A DNA stretch of 57,550 bases from Loigolactobacillus zhaoyuanensis (GTDB lineage: Bacteria; Bacillota; Bacilli; Lactobacillales; Lactobacillaceae), in NCBI RefSeq assembly GCF_003946385.1, contig NZ_RHOE01000011.1:1-57550 (forward strand). Direction: 5' to 3'. The notes under the pieces were generated by a model. It searched no databases. It was not told the origin of the DNA and saw nothing but the letters and a program-made list of their open reading frames with translations. This document shows positions 1 to 8,598 of the stretch, piece after piece. Each line of letters opens with the position of its first letter. Within the stretch, counting starts at the first letter, position 1. The position numbers and the translations under genes are program-made.

Positions 1-78
1 TACCGCGCCGGCAAACTGGCTATCAAACACCCAAAGAGCTTTTCTCTGCTGCTTCCGCCGGTTAAGTTAAATCCATAA
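1..78 (+). CDS. C-terminal end of a gene cut by the window edge, probably nitrate reductase gamma subunit
   Basis: An open frame runs from the first base to a TAA at 76-78 and encodes 25 residues ending in LLLPPVKLNP. It is basic and shows no domain. The identity is inferred only from position: it lies directly upstream of molybdenum cofactor and nre genes on the same strand, where lactobacilli that respire nitrate keep narGHJI, and NarI ends with a cytoplasmic basic tail. No gene start or ligand residue is visible, so any other last gene of that operon is possible. Confidence 0.45.
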   Translation, partial: YRAGKLAIKHPKSFSLLLPPVKLNP

Positions 79-248
79 AATATGAATATTAATGAAAATA
101 CTGATTTAATAGGATTTATCGTGTGGCTAATTTGTTCTTGCAATTTGGGTTATTTTTAGAATATAGCAGTGACTTGTGTTGTGATAATCACTCACACCTG
201 ATTTCATTGAACGATCATGACCCAAAACCAAACGCGGAGGTGGTTACC

Positions 249-1280
249 ATGCAACGTTATGATCGACAAATGCGCGTCAAGCAAATTGGTGCCGCCGGCC
301 AAGCCAAAATTAGTGCTAGCACGATTTTGATCGTCGGCTGTGGCGCATTAGGAACTTACGCCGCTGAACAATTGGTACGTGCGGGTGTCGGCACCCTTTA
401 TTTGGTTGATCCCGATACGGTCAGTGAAACTAATTTGCAACGGCAAAGTTTATTCACTGAAGCTGACGCCGCTAATGAACTATTTAAAGTCGACGCCGCG
501 GCGGCCAAATTACGCCAGATCAATCATGAAGTTCATATTGACGTCTTTCCTGTGGAACTGCGGCCCGAGCTACTCGCCCAAATGGATCCATTAACATTGG
601 TACTGGATTGTAGCGATAATTTTAGTGTCCGCGACCTACTGAACCGGCTAGCGCTTAATCGACGTTTTCCCTTTATTTTTGCAGCTTGTGCCGGCGTTTC
701 TGGGCAACTAATGCTCCTGAACCCCAGTCAGGGACCGTGCCTTAATTGCGTCTTTCCCGAATTAACTAAATTAAAAGAGCGCGACTGCGACATTCTTGGT
801 GTGGCAACGCCATTGATTCCGCTAGTCTCCAGCCTACAAGTGTCCCTGGCTATGCGCTACATTGTTAGCGCTGCTGGCGCGTTGGACCAATTAACTACGG
901 TCAGTTGCTGGCCGCCAGCGCAACAAAACTTTAAAGTCAAAAAGCGACCAGATTGTCCCGTTTGTCAGCATGAGCAAGTGTCAATTACGCTAGATGCTAA
1001 AACTATTCTCCGGCGCTTATGCGGCAGTGACGCTTGGTCAGTTTATTTGCCGCAAACGCGGAGTATTACTGAGGTAACCGCAATTCTTGACGCTAACCGA
1101 GTTGCTTATCAGGTTGCACCAAGTATGGTGACGTTCAATTGGCATCATGCGTCGGCCAGTTATTTTAAAACTGGTAAAGTTCAACTTTATCAACTTGATG
1201 AGCACCAAGCCCAACAACATTTCCGGGCACTGTGGCAATTATTCAAAGCACCGATCCAGAAAGAAGGTCAACCGCAATGA
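249..1280 (+). CDS. moeB: MoeB/ThiF-family adenylyltransferase for molybdopterin synthase
   Basis: E1-like enzyme, 343 aa, that adenylates the C-terminal Gly-Gly of MoaD so it can carry sulfur in molybdopterin synthesis. The N-terminal Rossmann nucleotide site is seen as GCGALGTYAAEQL followed by the acidic strand LVDPDTV and NLQRQ. DCSDNF lies in the middle, and a CLNC plus CPVC pair forms the structural zinc site. The C-terminal part has no recognisable rhodanese motif. An upstream in-frame start at 123 exists, but 249 has GGAGGTGG at 236-243 and gives the canonical QRYDRQMR start. The stop overlaps the mog start by four bases. Sulfur transfer must therefore come from a separate protein. 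Family assignment is firm; MoeB rather than ThiF rests on the neighbours. Confidence 0.9.
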   Translation: MQRYDRQMRVKQIGAAGQAKISASTILIVGCGALGTYAAEQLVRAGVGTLYLVDPDTVSETNLQRQSLFTEADAANELFKVDAAAAKLRQINHEVHIDVFPVELRPELLAQMDPLTLVLDCSDNFSVRDLLNRLALNRRFPFIFAACAGVSGQLMLLNPSQGPCLNCVFPELTKLKERDCDILGVATPLIPLVSSLQVSLAMRYIVSAAGALDQLTTVSCWPPAQQNFKVKKRPDCPVCQHEQVSITLDAKTILRRLCGSDAWSVYLPQTRSITEVTAILDANRVAYQVAPSMVTFNWHHASASYFKTGKVQLYQLDEHQAQQHFRALWQLFKAPIQKEGQPQ

Positions 1281-1744
1281 CGACGGCAGCAATTTTAACT
1301 ATTAGCGATACGCGTAACTTAGATAACGACAAAAGTGGCCAAACGATTGCCACTGCGCTAGCTACCGCCGACGTTGACGTCAGCCAGCGACTAGTTGTAC
1401 CGGACGACATTGTGGCGATCCAAAGCGCCTTTCTCAAGCTCGAACAAACTGCGCCGGACTTGATCATCACCAATGGTGGAACGGGTATTGCCCGCCGTGA
1501 TGTGACGTTCACCGCGTTAGAACCACTATTACCAGTGACGATCCCTGGCTTTGGCGAACAATTTCGGCAAATCAGCTTTACGGAAATTGGTACCCACGCT
1601 TTAGCATCACGCGCGCTGGCTGGCTTTAATGTTCGCGAACAACTTTGTTTCGTACTTCCTGGCTCGACCAACGCCTGTCAGACTGCCTTGCAACAACTGA
1701 TTTTACCCGAACTAAATCATCTATTATTTGAAAGACGAAAGTAG
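1277..1744 (+). CDS. mog: Molybdopterin adenylyltransferase (MoaB/Mog family)
   Basis: 155 aa protein that activates molybdopterin by adenylation before metal insertion. The fold signature is clear: AAILTISDTR at the N-terminus, TNGGTGIARRDVT (the substrate-binding GGTG loop) near the middle and VLPGSTNACQTAL near the C-terminus. ATG at 1277 is chosen because it gives the family-typical start and uses AGAAGG at 1262-1267, just inside moeB. MoaB and Mog cannot be separated from sequence alone; in Gram-positives the MoaB-type protein does this job. It is followed after nine bases by moeA, which carries out the next step. Confidence 0.88.
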   Translation: MTTAAILTISDTRNLDNDKSGQTIATALATADVDVSQRLVVPDDIVAIQSAFLKLEQTAPDLIITNGGTGIARRDVTFTALEPLLPVTIPGFGEQFRQISFTEIGTHALASRALAGFNVREQLCFVLPGSTNACQTALQQLILPELNHLLFERRK

Positions 1745-1753
1745 GCCCTTTTT

Positions 1754-2974
1754 ATGTTAGAACGGCGTAAACCGATCACCATTGAAGAAGCGCAAGCTAA
1801 ATTAGCTGCGCTAGATATCCCGCAACAAATCGAAACGATTTCACTCACTGCCGCTAACCATCGCATTTTGGCAGTAGATGCTTTAGCCGCATATGACTAT
1901 CCTAATTTTCGGCGTTCTGGCTACGACGGCTACGCTATTCGTGACGCTGATGACCATGATTTTCCAAAAGAATTTCACGTGGTCGGCGAAATTCAAGCCG
2001 GCGCTACCTTCGACCATGAATTAGGCGAAAATGAAACGGCACGGATCATGACTGGCGCCTTTGTTCCTGATAATGCCGCTAAAGTGATCATGTTGGAGCA
2101 AACCCGCAGCGTTCCCGACCAGCCAGAACAAGTTAAAATCATGGTCAGCGCTAATCGTGACAACATCACACCGGCTGGCGCTGAATTTAAAACTGGCGAT
2201 TTATTGATCGCCGCCGGTACCGAATTAAACCCTGGTGGCCTTGGCCTGTTAACGGCCTTTGGCGCAACTGAAGTCCAAGTTTATCGGCAACCACGCGTCG
2301 CGATCATCACCACTGGCACTGAATTATTGCACCCTGGCGATACACCACAACCAGGGAAAATTTTCAATAGTAATGGCCCGTTGATCGCCAACTTAGTGGC
2401 TGAAAATGGCGCTATTGTCACTGAAACCGTTCAATTAGTGGATGATTACCAATTACTGCAAGCTAATCTGGAGCGTTTAAAGGCAACTAACGATTTAGTC
2501 ATTACTGACGGCGGCGTTTCGGTGGGCGACTTCGATTATTTAGCCACCACGGCACGCGATTCCGATCAACTATTATTTAACAAGCTGAAAATGCGGCCCG
2601 GCAGTGTGACCACTGCTTTTGTCGATCAAGGTACGCTGATCATCGCCTTGTCCGGTAACCCTGGTGCATGCTACACTGGTTTTTATCTCTTTGCCGAACC
2701 AATTTTGCGTCGCTTCGTTGGTCAAACATCGCGCTGCCAAAAAGTTAACGCAACTTTGACCCGCATTTACCCTAAAACTAACGGCTACGATAAAATTCTA
2801 CGTGGCACCTATCAACTTATCGACGGCCAATATCAAGTTCAACTGAATGGTAGCGACGTTTCTGGCGATCTAGGCAATTTGCAATCGACAACTTGCTTAT
2901 TCAAGATTCCGCACAGCCATGATCCGTTGCCATTAAACGCCGAGGTGGAAACATGGTTGCTCCCTTACAAGTAG
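1754..2974 (+). CDS. moeA: Molybdopterin molybdotransferase MoeA
   Basis: 406 aa, full length for MoeA, which inserts molybdate into adenylated molybdopterin. Visible landmarks are the N-terminal FRRSGYDGYAI segment, RIMTGAFVP, the MPT-binding domain with TTGTELLHPG, ITDGGVSVGDFDYL, the KMRPGS loop and the LSGNPGACYTGF motif, then a small C-terminal beta domain. It starts nine bases after mog, and its last 22 bases overlap mobB, so translation is probably coupled. I see no missing motif. Confidence 0.93.
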   Translation: MLERRKPITIEEAQAKLAALDIPQQIETISLTAANHRILAVDALAAYDYPNFRRSGYDGYAIRDADDHDFPKEFHVVGEIQAGATFDHELGENETARIMTGAFVPDNAAKVIMLEQTRSVPDQPEQVKIMVSANRDNITPAGAEFKTGDLLIAAGTELNPGGLGLLTAFGATEVQVYRQPRVAIITTGTELLHPGDTPQPGKIFNSNGPLIANLVAENGAIVTETVQLVDDYQLLQANLERLKATNDLVITDGGVSVGDFDYLATTARDSDQLLFNKLKMRPGSVTTAFVDQGTLIIALSGNPGACYTGFYLFAEPILRRFVGQTSRCQKVNATLTRIYPKTNGYDKILRGTYQLIDGQYQVQLNGSDVSGDLGNLQSTTCLFKIPHSHDPLPLNAEVETWLLPYK

Positions 2975-3447
2975 TCGGCTTTAAAAAAAGTGGTAAAACC
3001 ACGACGATCAATGATTTTCTAACGATTTTAAAGCAATTAAACGTCCCCGTTTGCGTTTTAAAACATGATGCGCACCGAGCCCAAATGGATCAGCCGGGTA
3101 CCGATACGGCGACATTTGCCACCAGCGGCGCTCAAACCGTTTTATTAGCCACCAATCAAGCCGTTATGGTGCGCCAGCAAGTGCCACAGCTACCTAATGC
3201 GGCGCAGCTGATCGCAACCTATGCTAAGCCAGAACAATTTTGCTTGCTGGAAGGCTTTAAAACCGCCGCTTATCCAAAACTAGTGCTGGTTCATTCCGGC
3301 GAACGGCCTAGTAATTTTGCCAAGCTCACTCAAGTTGTGGCCTACGCCAGTCTGACCCCGCCAGAATTCAGCGGTTGCTTGGACTTCAGTACTGCCGCAC
3401 TACGTCAAGCTTGGTTCACAGCTTATTTACAGAAAGCAGGGATCTAA
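2953..3447 (+). CDS. mobB: Molybdopterin-guanine dinucleotide biosynthesis GTPase MobB
   Basis: 164 aa P-loop protein. The Walker A motif GFKKSGKTT is at residues 9-17, followed by [18 protein letters not shown], which is typical of MobB. MobB assists MobA in making the bis-MGD form of the cofactor used by respiratory nitrate reductase. The start lies inside the moeA end, and the stop shares one base with the moaC start, showing a tightly packed operon. A 3' shadow frame of moaC overlaps its end but is not a separate gene. Confidence 0.9.
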   Translation: MVAPLQVVGFKKSGKTTTINDFLTILKQLNVPVCVLKHDAHRAQMDQPGTDTATFATSGAQTVLLATNQAVMVRQQVPQLPNAAQLIATYAKPEQFCLLEGFKTAAYPKLVLVHSGERPSNFAKLTQVVAYASLTPPEFSGCLDFSTAALRQAWFTAYLQKAGI

Positions 3448-3929
3448 TGGCTGAACTAACTCATTTTAATGACCAAAATCGTGCAAAAATGGTGGATGTG
3501 ACCGCCAAAGAAGTTACCGCACGTACTGCGAAAGCAACGGGCCAGATCACAATGCACCCCGAAACACTGACCCGGATCCATGCTGGCACTATGAAAAAAG
3601 GTGACGTATTGGCAGTTGCCCAAGTTGCTGGTATTATGGCGGCTAAACAAACCAGTAATCTCATTCCGATGTGCCATTTGATTCCGCTGACTGGCGTCGA
3701 TATTCACTTTAGCGACAATGATCACGACACGATCACCGCCGTGGTCACCGTTAAAACTAAGCACGTCACCGGTGTGGAGATCGAAGCGCTGACTGCTTGC
3801 CAAATTAGCCTGTTGACGATCTACGATATGTGCAAAGCGATCGATCGGGGCATGGTGATCAACGCTGTTCATTTATTGGAAAAAGATGGCGGTAAAAGCG
3901 GCCACTTCACCTATAATGCCGCAGAATAA
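3447..3929 (+). CDS. moaC: Cyclic pyranopterin monophosphate synthase MoaC
   Basis: 160 aa. Together with MoaA it turns GTP into cyclic pyranopterin monophosphate. The family signatures are complete: [16 protein letters not shown] at the N-terminus, [19 protein letters not shown] in the middle, the [10 protein letters not shown] segment, and KDGGKSG at the C-terminus with the catalytic lysine region. The start ATG overlaps the mobB stop by one base. moaA itself is not here but on the opposite strand near 17 kb, so the pathway is split over two transcription units. Confidence 0.95.
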   Translation: MAELTHFNDQNRAKMVDVTAKEVTARTAKATGQITMHPETLTRIHAGTMKKGDVLAVAQVAGIMAAKQTSNLIPMCHLIPLTGVDIHFSDNDHDTITAVVTVKTKHVTGVEIEALTACQISLLTIYDMCKAIDRGMVINAVHLLEKDGGKSGHFTYNAAE

Positions 3930-4488
3930 GCCACTAGGTATTGTGTTAGCTGGTGGCCGTTCACGGCGCTTTGGCCATGATAAAGCCTTGACAATCTTAC
4001 CGCAGCAAACACAACCCAACGTTGTCTTAGCCGTCCAAAAATTATTGCCGCTGACCGCTAAAGTCTTTATCGCCGCTAACCGTGATAATGTAAATGCACT
4101 GCGCAAATTATTTGCTGAAACGCCACAAGTTCAAGTGTGTGTCGATCAACCAGAATTTCTTGATTGCGGTCCGTTAGGTGGCTTATTTGCAGTCACCGCG
4201 CAGCATCCAATGTGCCGGAGTTATTTGATGTTAGCAACTGATTATCCTTACTTGCCGGTGGCGGTGCTCGAACAGTTAGCCGAAAAAACACGCCGCTTTA
4301 TTCAAACGCCGGTTCAGGCGCATTATACATTGGCCCATTTTTACATTGACCACGCCACCGTGCGCCACTTTTTAACGAGTGGCCAACGACGCTTACAAAC
4401 TTTTATCATTAACCAAGCCGATTGCCAACCCTTACTGGTTCCCGATAGCGCCGGCCTGATAAATTTAAATCAAAATCCAGAACAATAA
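3916..4488 (+). CDS. mobA: Molybdenum cofactor guanylyltransferase MobA
   Basis: 190 aa. It links GMP to molybdopterin to give Mo-MGD for nitrate reductase. The nucleotide-binding signature [16 protein letters not shown] is right at the N-terminus, and [11 protein letters not shown] and MLATDYPYL follow, as in the family. I chose ATG at 3916, which places the signature near the N-terminus and overlaps moaC by 14 bases; an ATG at 3886 in the same frame, preceded by GGAAAAAG, is an alternative. It is the last cofactor gene of this run. Confidence 0.9.
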   Translation: MPQNKPLGIVLAGGRSRRFGHDKALTILPQQTQPNVVLAVQKLLPLTAKVFIAANRDNVNALRKLFAETPQVQVCVDQPEFLDCGPLGGLFAVTAQHPMCRSYLMLATDYPYLPVAVLEQLAEKTRRFIQTPVQAHYTLAHFYIDHATVRHFLTSGQRRLQTFIINQADCQPLLVPDSAGLINLNQNPEQ

Positions 4489-4555
4489 TTGTCACCTATT
4501 TTTGACGCCATAAGTGACCAGTAATGCCATTTTATGAAATAGAGGAAATGAACCC

Positions 4556-4783
4556 ATGCTTAGTAAAGACGATATGTCGCCAGCTGATTTTCAAAAACTG
4601 CTTAACATTGCATTGATGGATCTACGGATTCACCGGACCCTTTTAGAAAATGAAATCGCCAGTCAACGCGCGGATCTCCGGACGCTGGAACAGGATGAAG
4701 CAATTGAAGAACTAGAACAACAAATTCAGCCTGTCCGCGAAGATTACGACCATTACAAACAATTTTTAGAAACTGAAAAATAA
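4556..4783 (+). CDS. Small charged coiled-coil protein of unknown function
   Basis: 75 aa, preceded by GAGGAAATG spaced for initiation at 4556, so it is likely translated. It is rich in Glu, Gln, Leu and Asp with no cysteine, no signal peptide and no membrane segment. Residues 25-70 have the heptad look of a coiled coil. I do not recognise a family. It lies 67 bases after mobA and upstream of nreA, on the same strand, so it may be a minor member of the nitrate cluster; no function can be stated. Confidence 0.6.
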   Translation: MLSKDDMSPADFQKLLNIALMDLRIHRTLLENEIASQRADLRTLEQDEAIEELEQQIQPVREDYDHYKQFLETEK

Positions 4784-4864
4784 CATATTTTATAAATTTA
4801 AACCGTCTTTTTCAACATCTATGTGATTAAAATCTAATTCTAGCGTAAAAACACGACCTGATTA

Positions 4865-4873
4865 TGCTATACT
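4865..4873 (+). promoter_or_regulatory. Candidate extended -10 promoter before nreA
   Basis: The sequence TGCTATACT (TG at 4865-4866, TATACT at 4868-4873) fits an extended -10 element; no good -35 box is seen 17 bases upstream. If used, it supports translation of nreA from 4894 rather than from the ATG at 4864. The caveat is that transcription would start around 4880, leaving a very short leader that begins at the ribosome binding site. Confidence 0.35.
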
Positions 4874-4893
4874 CAGAGAGGAGTGACACTGAT

Positions 4894-5331
4894 ATGGGTG
4901 ACGAAAAGCTCGCCAAAAATATCGCTTATCATGATTTAGTGCGGATGATCTATCAGCAAGAAGATTTCGATTTTGTTGGCGTTGCGTTGCAGGATGACAC
5001 TAGTTGGCGTAAAATCCATTGGCGTTATGCCGCAGGTAACACGAGCCAGCGCTTTCGCAAAATAATTTTGCGTAGCGGAATCGGTATCGCCGGCCTAGTA
5101 ATTCGTACCGGCGAGCCTTTTGCTGAAAATGATTTAGCCCACCATCAATACGCCGGTTATATGTCACAACCGATCACCATGATCGAACATTTAACCAGTG
5201 CAGTTGCGATTCCGATTTTTGATCAAAATCAGCTTGTCATTGGGGTTTTACTTGCCGGTTATCGGCACCAACAAACCATCACTGCTCACTCCGGTCACGT
5301 GTTGCAGGAATATTTACAACGATTCCAGTAA
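4894..5331 (+). CDS. nreA: NreA-like GAF-domain nitrate sensor
   Basis: 145 aa single GAF domain. In staphylococci NreA binds nitrate and modulates the kinase NreB. The assignment comes from the GAF layout (DFDFVGVALQ, LRSGIGIAGLVIRTGEPF, TSAVAIPIFDQNQLVIGVLLAGY) together with nreB and nreC just downstream. ATG 4894 has GAGGAGTG at 4878-4885; an upstream in-frame ATG at 4864 has no clear ribosome site and overlaps a -10-like sequence. A strong terminator follows directly, so nreA appears separable from nreBC in transcription, unlike a simple nreABC operon. Confidence 0.75.
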   Translation: MGDEKLAKNIAYHDLVRMIYQQEDFDFVGVALQDDTSWRKIHWRYAAGNTSQRFRKIILRSGIGIAGLVIRTGEPFAENDLAHHQYAGYMSQPITMIEHLTSAVAIPIFDQNQLVIGVLLAGYRHQQTITAHSGHVLQEYLQRFQ

Positions 5332-5346
5332 ATCACGATTCATCAC

Positions 5347-5375
5347 GTGACAAGGATTTCCTTGTCACTTTTTTT
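5347..5375 (+). terminator. Intrinsic terminator after nreA
   Basis: A perfect nine-base stem, GTGACAAGG with CCTTGTCAC and a four-base loop, is followed by seven T. It stands 16 bases after the nreA stop and so separates nreA from nreB. Confidence 0.85.
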
Positions 5376-5410
5376 GTACAATTTTATCTGTATATTTAAT
5401 TAGGCTCAGG

Positions 5411-5470
5411 TTGAAATACCTGAAAGCGCTTCTTAATTCTGCTATTATAGTAACTAATAAAGTTTATTAG
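5411..5470 (+). promoter_or_regulatory. nreBC promoter region with a perfect 8-1-8 palindrome
   Basis: TG-C-TATTAT at 5440-5448 is an extended -10 element. Just downstream, 5454-5470 reads CTAATAAAGTTTATTAG, a perfect dyad with eight-base arms, and its half-site CTAATAAA occurs again near 5480. A partial CcpA-like sequence, TGAAAGCGCTTCTT, lies at 5421-5434, matching only the first part of the cre consensus. The dyad position at the expected start of transcription suggests a repressor or autoregulatory site; the protein that binds is unknown. Confidence 0.45.
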
Positions 5471-5519
5471 CGCATTAGACTAATAAACGACCTTATTTGT
5501 GAAGTAGAGGTGATCACCC

Positions 5520-6548
5520 TTGTTAGAATCTGTTAGTTGGGTCGAAAAAAATTTTAATGAAACGCCAGATGCGATTTTCATTTTTCGCGATGATCAGCTA
5601 CTAGTAAGCAACCACGCAGCCCAAACGCTGCAAGCCGACTACGAACTGAGTACCGCTTATATTACTAAATTAATGAACAGTGTCGTTAGGCAGCAACATT
5701 CCGATACTAACGATTGTTTTAATTGTGTCGTTTTAGACATGGCCAAAACGGCAATACCGTTCACTTTACCAGTCAAAAATGGGCACCCGTTATCATTTTT
5801 CCTAGTTTATTCTGAGTTGGATACGGCACAAAATGTTTACTCGTTAACTTTGAAAAGCAACGATTTAATGCAACGAGTCGATCAGTTAGCCCAACAACGC
5901 AAGCTCGTCCAATACGTCAACCGTGCCCATGAGGAAGAACGTAAACGTCTGTCCCAAGATTTGCACGATAGCATTGCCCAAGGTGTTTATTCATCGATCA
6001 TGGGTGTTCGCCATTTGGAAACAACAGTTAGCCAAGCTGATCCAGAAGCCTTTGCCCGGCAAACTAAATTGATCGAAAGCCAGCTTTACGCCACCTTGCA
6101 AGAAATCAAAGGTATGGCGCTGGATATCCGACCATCGGTACTCGATAGTTTTGGCCTGTCAGCAGCGCTAAAAGCGTTAGCCAAGCGGCTAGAGGAAAAT
6201 ACTGGTATTGATATTACGGTAGTCGCCCGCGATACGGCGGAGCTTAAATTATCCGAAGATGTGCAGACCGTGCTTTACCGAATCGCGCAAGAAGCGATGA
6301 CTAACGCAATCAAACATGCCGAAGCTAATGAAATCAATTTATTCCTAGTGGCACATGAACATGAGATCAGCCTAGAAGTGATCGACGATGGTAGTGGCTT
6401 TGACGTTAAGCAGCACGTCAGCTTCAATGGCCATTCATTGGGCTTGCTGAATATGAATGAACGCGTTAAATCCCTACATGGCACCTTCCAAATCAAATCA
6501 GAAAAAGGCAGCGGCACCACTGTCACTGCCACCTTTCCGATTGCTTAA
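5520..6548 (+). CDS. nreB: NreB-like sensor histidine kinase (HisKA_3 type)
   Basis: 342 aa cytoplasmic kinase starting at TTG with AGAGGTGAT at 5506-5514. Residues 1-115 form a PAS-like sensor. The H-box is RKRLSQDLHDSIAQGVYSS with His149, the N-box AQEAMTNAIKHAEA and the G-boxes DDGSGFD and SLGLLNMNERV. In staphylococcal NreB four cysteines (CxxC, 11 residues, CxxC) hold an oxygen-labile [4Fe-4S] cluster. Here only Cys66 and Cys69 are present; the places of the second pair hold Phe81 and Pro84. Sensing may therefore differ. Its partner nreC follows after 129 bases. Confidence 0.85.
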   Translation: MLESVSWVEKNFNETPDAIFIFRDDQLLVSNHAAQTLQADYELSTAYITKLMNSVVRQQHSDTNDCFNCVVLDMAKTAIPFTLPVKNGHPLSFFLVYSELDTAQNVYSLTLKSNDLMQRVDQLAQQRKLVQYVNRAHEEERKRLSQDLHDSIAQGVYSSIMGVRHLETTVSQADPEAFARQTKLIESQLYATLQEIKGMALDIRPSVLDSFGLSAALKALAKRLEENTGIDITVVARDTAELKLSEDVQTVLYRIAQEAMTNAIKHAEANEINLFLVAHEHEISLEVIDDGSGFDVKQHVSFNGHSLGLLNMNERVKSLHGTFQIKSEKGSGTTVTATFPIA

Positions 6549-6677
6549 CTCATTACAAATTATTGAACGGATGTCCAACTTTCGCGTAATCAGCCTGATA
6601 GAAAGTCGCATCCGTCAGGGAAAATAGCAGTTTCAACCTTGAAACTGTACCTTATTATTGAACAGGAGGGACCGCGC

Positions 6678-7337
6678 TTGTATAAAGTATTGATCGCCGA
6701 TGATCATGCCATCGTGCGCAGTGGCCTGTCATTTCTCATCAACCAGCAACCAAATTTTCAAGTCGTTGCTCAAGCAGCTAGTGGTAATGAAGCTTACTTG
6801 GAAGTAGAACGTGCTGGAGTTGATTTGATCGTACTTGATTTAAATATGCCACCAGGCGAAAATGGTTTGATCACCACACAACGGATCCATGATCGTTTTC
6901 CAAAAGTCAGGATCGTCATTCTTTCAATGCACGAAGAACAAGATTACATTGATCGCGCCATGCAAAATGGTGCTGATTCTTATGTGCTGAAAAGTTCACC
7001 GGACACTGAACTATTGAGTGCGTTAAAAGCCGTTGTCAATCACCAAACTTATGTTGATCAAAATATCATTTTAACCAAAACTGATGTAGCAGAAATTAAT
7101 TCCAAAGACAACGACGTCAACCTTAAAATTGAGGGATATTCAGACCTTTCTAGCCGTGAGCGTGAAGTTTTGCCTTTGATCGCGTTAGGCTATTCAAATA
7201 AAGAGATTGCAAAAAAATTATATATTTCAATTAAAACCGTCGAGGCGCATAAAGCCAGCATCAACCGCAAGCTTGGCTTCAAAAATCGTGTCGATCTAGT
7301 TCATTATGCGTTACATCATGGCTTGATCGACTTCTAG
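6678..7337 (+). CDS. nreC: NreC-like response regulator (NarL/LuxR family)
   Basis: 219 aa. The receiver domain has Asp8-Asp9, phosphoacceptor Asp54 in IVLDLNMP and Lys105. A LuxR-type helix-turn-helix occupies residues 153-219 (LSSREREVLPLIALGYSNKEIA, written here in parts: LSSREREVLPLI then ALGYSNKEIA). TTG 6678 is taken as start because AGGAGGG lies at 6664-6670 and the domain then begins at once; an earlier TTG at 6639 would add 13 unrelated residues. Staphylococcal NreC activates nitrate and nitrite reductase genes. Possible target palindromes are found upstream of the DUF1858 and moaE operons. Confidence 0.85.
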   Translation: MYKVLIADDHAIVRSGLSFLINQQPNFQVVAQAASGNEAYLEVERAGVDLIVLDLNMPPGENGLITTQRIHDRFPKVRIVILSMHEEQDYIDRAMQNGADSYVLKSSPDTELLSALKAVVNHQTYVDQNIILTKTDVAEINSKDNDVNLKIEGYSDLSSREREVLPLIALGYSNKEIAKKLYISIKTVEAHKASINRKLGFKNRVDLVHYALHHGLIDF

Positions 7338-7481
7338 CTGATTTTTTGGGTAAAACCCTAATGGCATCTAACCACCAGAATTATTATGATAGAAGTTATT
7401 GACTATATGCTGCGGTATATAGATTTTTACATAATTTAGGCGCTCTACCAAAATGTAAAGTGCAAGGAGGAAATAGTTACT

Positions 7482-8243
7482 GTGAAAGTTTTAGGGATCT
7501 TAGGTGCGCATAAAAAAGACGGCCTGACTGCACAATATTTAGCCGCCACCGCCAAGGGTCTACCGCAAGCCGCCGAATATGAGTTGCTTTACTTAGCTGA
7601 TTATACGATCAAACCAGATACCGGCCAGCCCAATCCTGTTTTAGATCAATTAGAAAAGAAACTACAAGAAAATGACATCTGGATCATCGCTGCACCAACT
7701 TATTGGGGTAGCCTATCTGGAGTTATGAAGAATTTCTTAGATTGTATGCGTCCACGTATGGTCCGCATGACTAAAGCGGCTGATACCCTCCCAGCACAAT
7801 TCAAAGATAAGCATTATTTGTCGATCACGACTTGTTTTCAATCGAGTTTAGAAAACTTTTTTGTTGGTATCACTGATGATACGTTCAAAATAATTGATCG
7901 CGCAATGACCGGCGCTGGACTAATTAAAGTCACCGAAATTGTTGGTACTGGAACTTGGAAACAAAAACAGCCTGATCCAAACAAGCTCGCTCTTTGTGAA
8001 CATTGGGGTGCCAAACTCGCAACTAAACAAAAAAAGGATGACAATACTGTGAAACGATACATACAATTATTCTGCATGATCGCCGTAATGGCACTAGTAA
8101 CAATGGGATTACAGCAATTGATTTTTGGCGTATTTGCCGGCGGACAATTCTGGATCATCTACGCTACCTTTGTTCTGATTTTCTATATTCTACTTGCCAG
8201 TTTGCTGCACTTCTTCACTTTCCTACGCCACCGTCGCCGTTGA
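7482..8243 (+). CDS. Flavodoxin-fold NAD(P)H/FMN reductase fused to a two-helix membrane tail
   Basis: 253 aa, GTG start with AAGGAGG at 7464-7470. Residues 1-180 are a flavodoxin-like reductase domain: GILGAHKKDGLTAQYL binds the FMN phosphate and APTYWGSLSGVMKNFLDC the isoalloxazine edge. Residues 190-253 add two hydrophobic segments and an RHRRR end, so the enzyme is predicted to sit on the membrane. An in-frame GTG at 8049, with AAAGGATG just upstream, could also start the tail alone. Downstream of nreC and upstream of a polyprenyl synthase, it might pass electrons to the quinone pool, but the substrate is unknown. Confidence 0.7.
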   Translation: MKVLGILGAHKKDGLTAQYLAATAKGLPQAAEYELLYLADYTIKPDTGQPNPVLDQLEKKLQENDIWIIAAPTYWGSLSGVMKNFLDCMRPRMVRMTKAADTLPAQFKDKHYLSITTCFQSSLENFFVGITDDTFKIIDRAMTGAGLIKVTEIVGTGTWKQKQPDPNKLALCEHWGAKLATKQKKDDNTVKRYIQLFCMIAVMALVTMGLQQLIFGVFAGGQFWIIYATFVLIFYILLASLLHFFTFLRHRRR

Positions 8244-8280
8244 TCAAAAAAATCGCTAATTATAGAAAGTAGGTCCCTTT

Positions 8281-8541
8281 ATGGCTCATAATGTCAGTCG
8301 CACCGAAGAATTGATCGGTATTTTAACCGATGTCTCGCACCACCGTTTTCGCGAAGCCCGCAGTATCAACCCGGAATCAATGCTTTATCAAACGACGCAT
8401 TATGCGGTACAAGAAAAACTATTGGCGGATGCTTTCGTTGAGGATAGTACTAATAAGCCCGTTGCCAGTATTGATCTACGTAACGCCAGTTTAACCGCTG
8501 CCGGTGAAGAATTTTTGACGGCGCACCAATCGCAAGCGTAA
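8281..8541 (+). CDS. Hypothetical 86-residue protein in the nitrate island
   Basis: ATG at 8281 is preceded by AAAGTAGG, a usable ribosome site. The protein is soluble, with mixed helix-forming segments (TEELIGILTDVSHHRFREAR) and a final LTAAGEEFL, which resembles the last helix of small winged-helix-like proteins such as the YjcQ group. That similarity is weak and I assign no family. It lies 37 bases after the reductase gene and 57 bases before another unidentified gene, on the same strand, so it is probably co-transcribed. Confidence 0.6.
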   Translation: MAHNVSRTEELIGILTDVSHHRFREARSINPESMLYQTTHYAVQEKLLADAFVEDSTNKPVASIDLRNASLTAAGEEFLTAHQSQA

Positions 8542-8598
8542 AATAATCTAAGTTGCTGACCAGCGCATTGGTTGGTAACCTACAGAAGGACTGATCAG

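Noticed and set aside
7346-7361. GGG-N5-CCC sequence (TTGGGTAAAACCCTAA) before the flavin reductase gene as an NreC site
   Set aside because: The spacing between GGG and CCC is five, not four, and one arm is poor; too weak to call.
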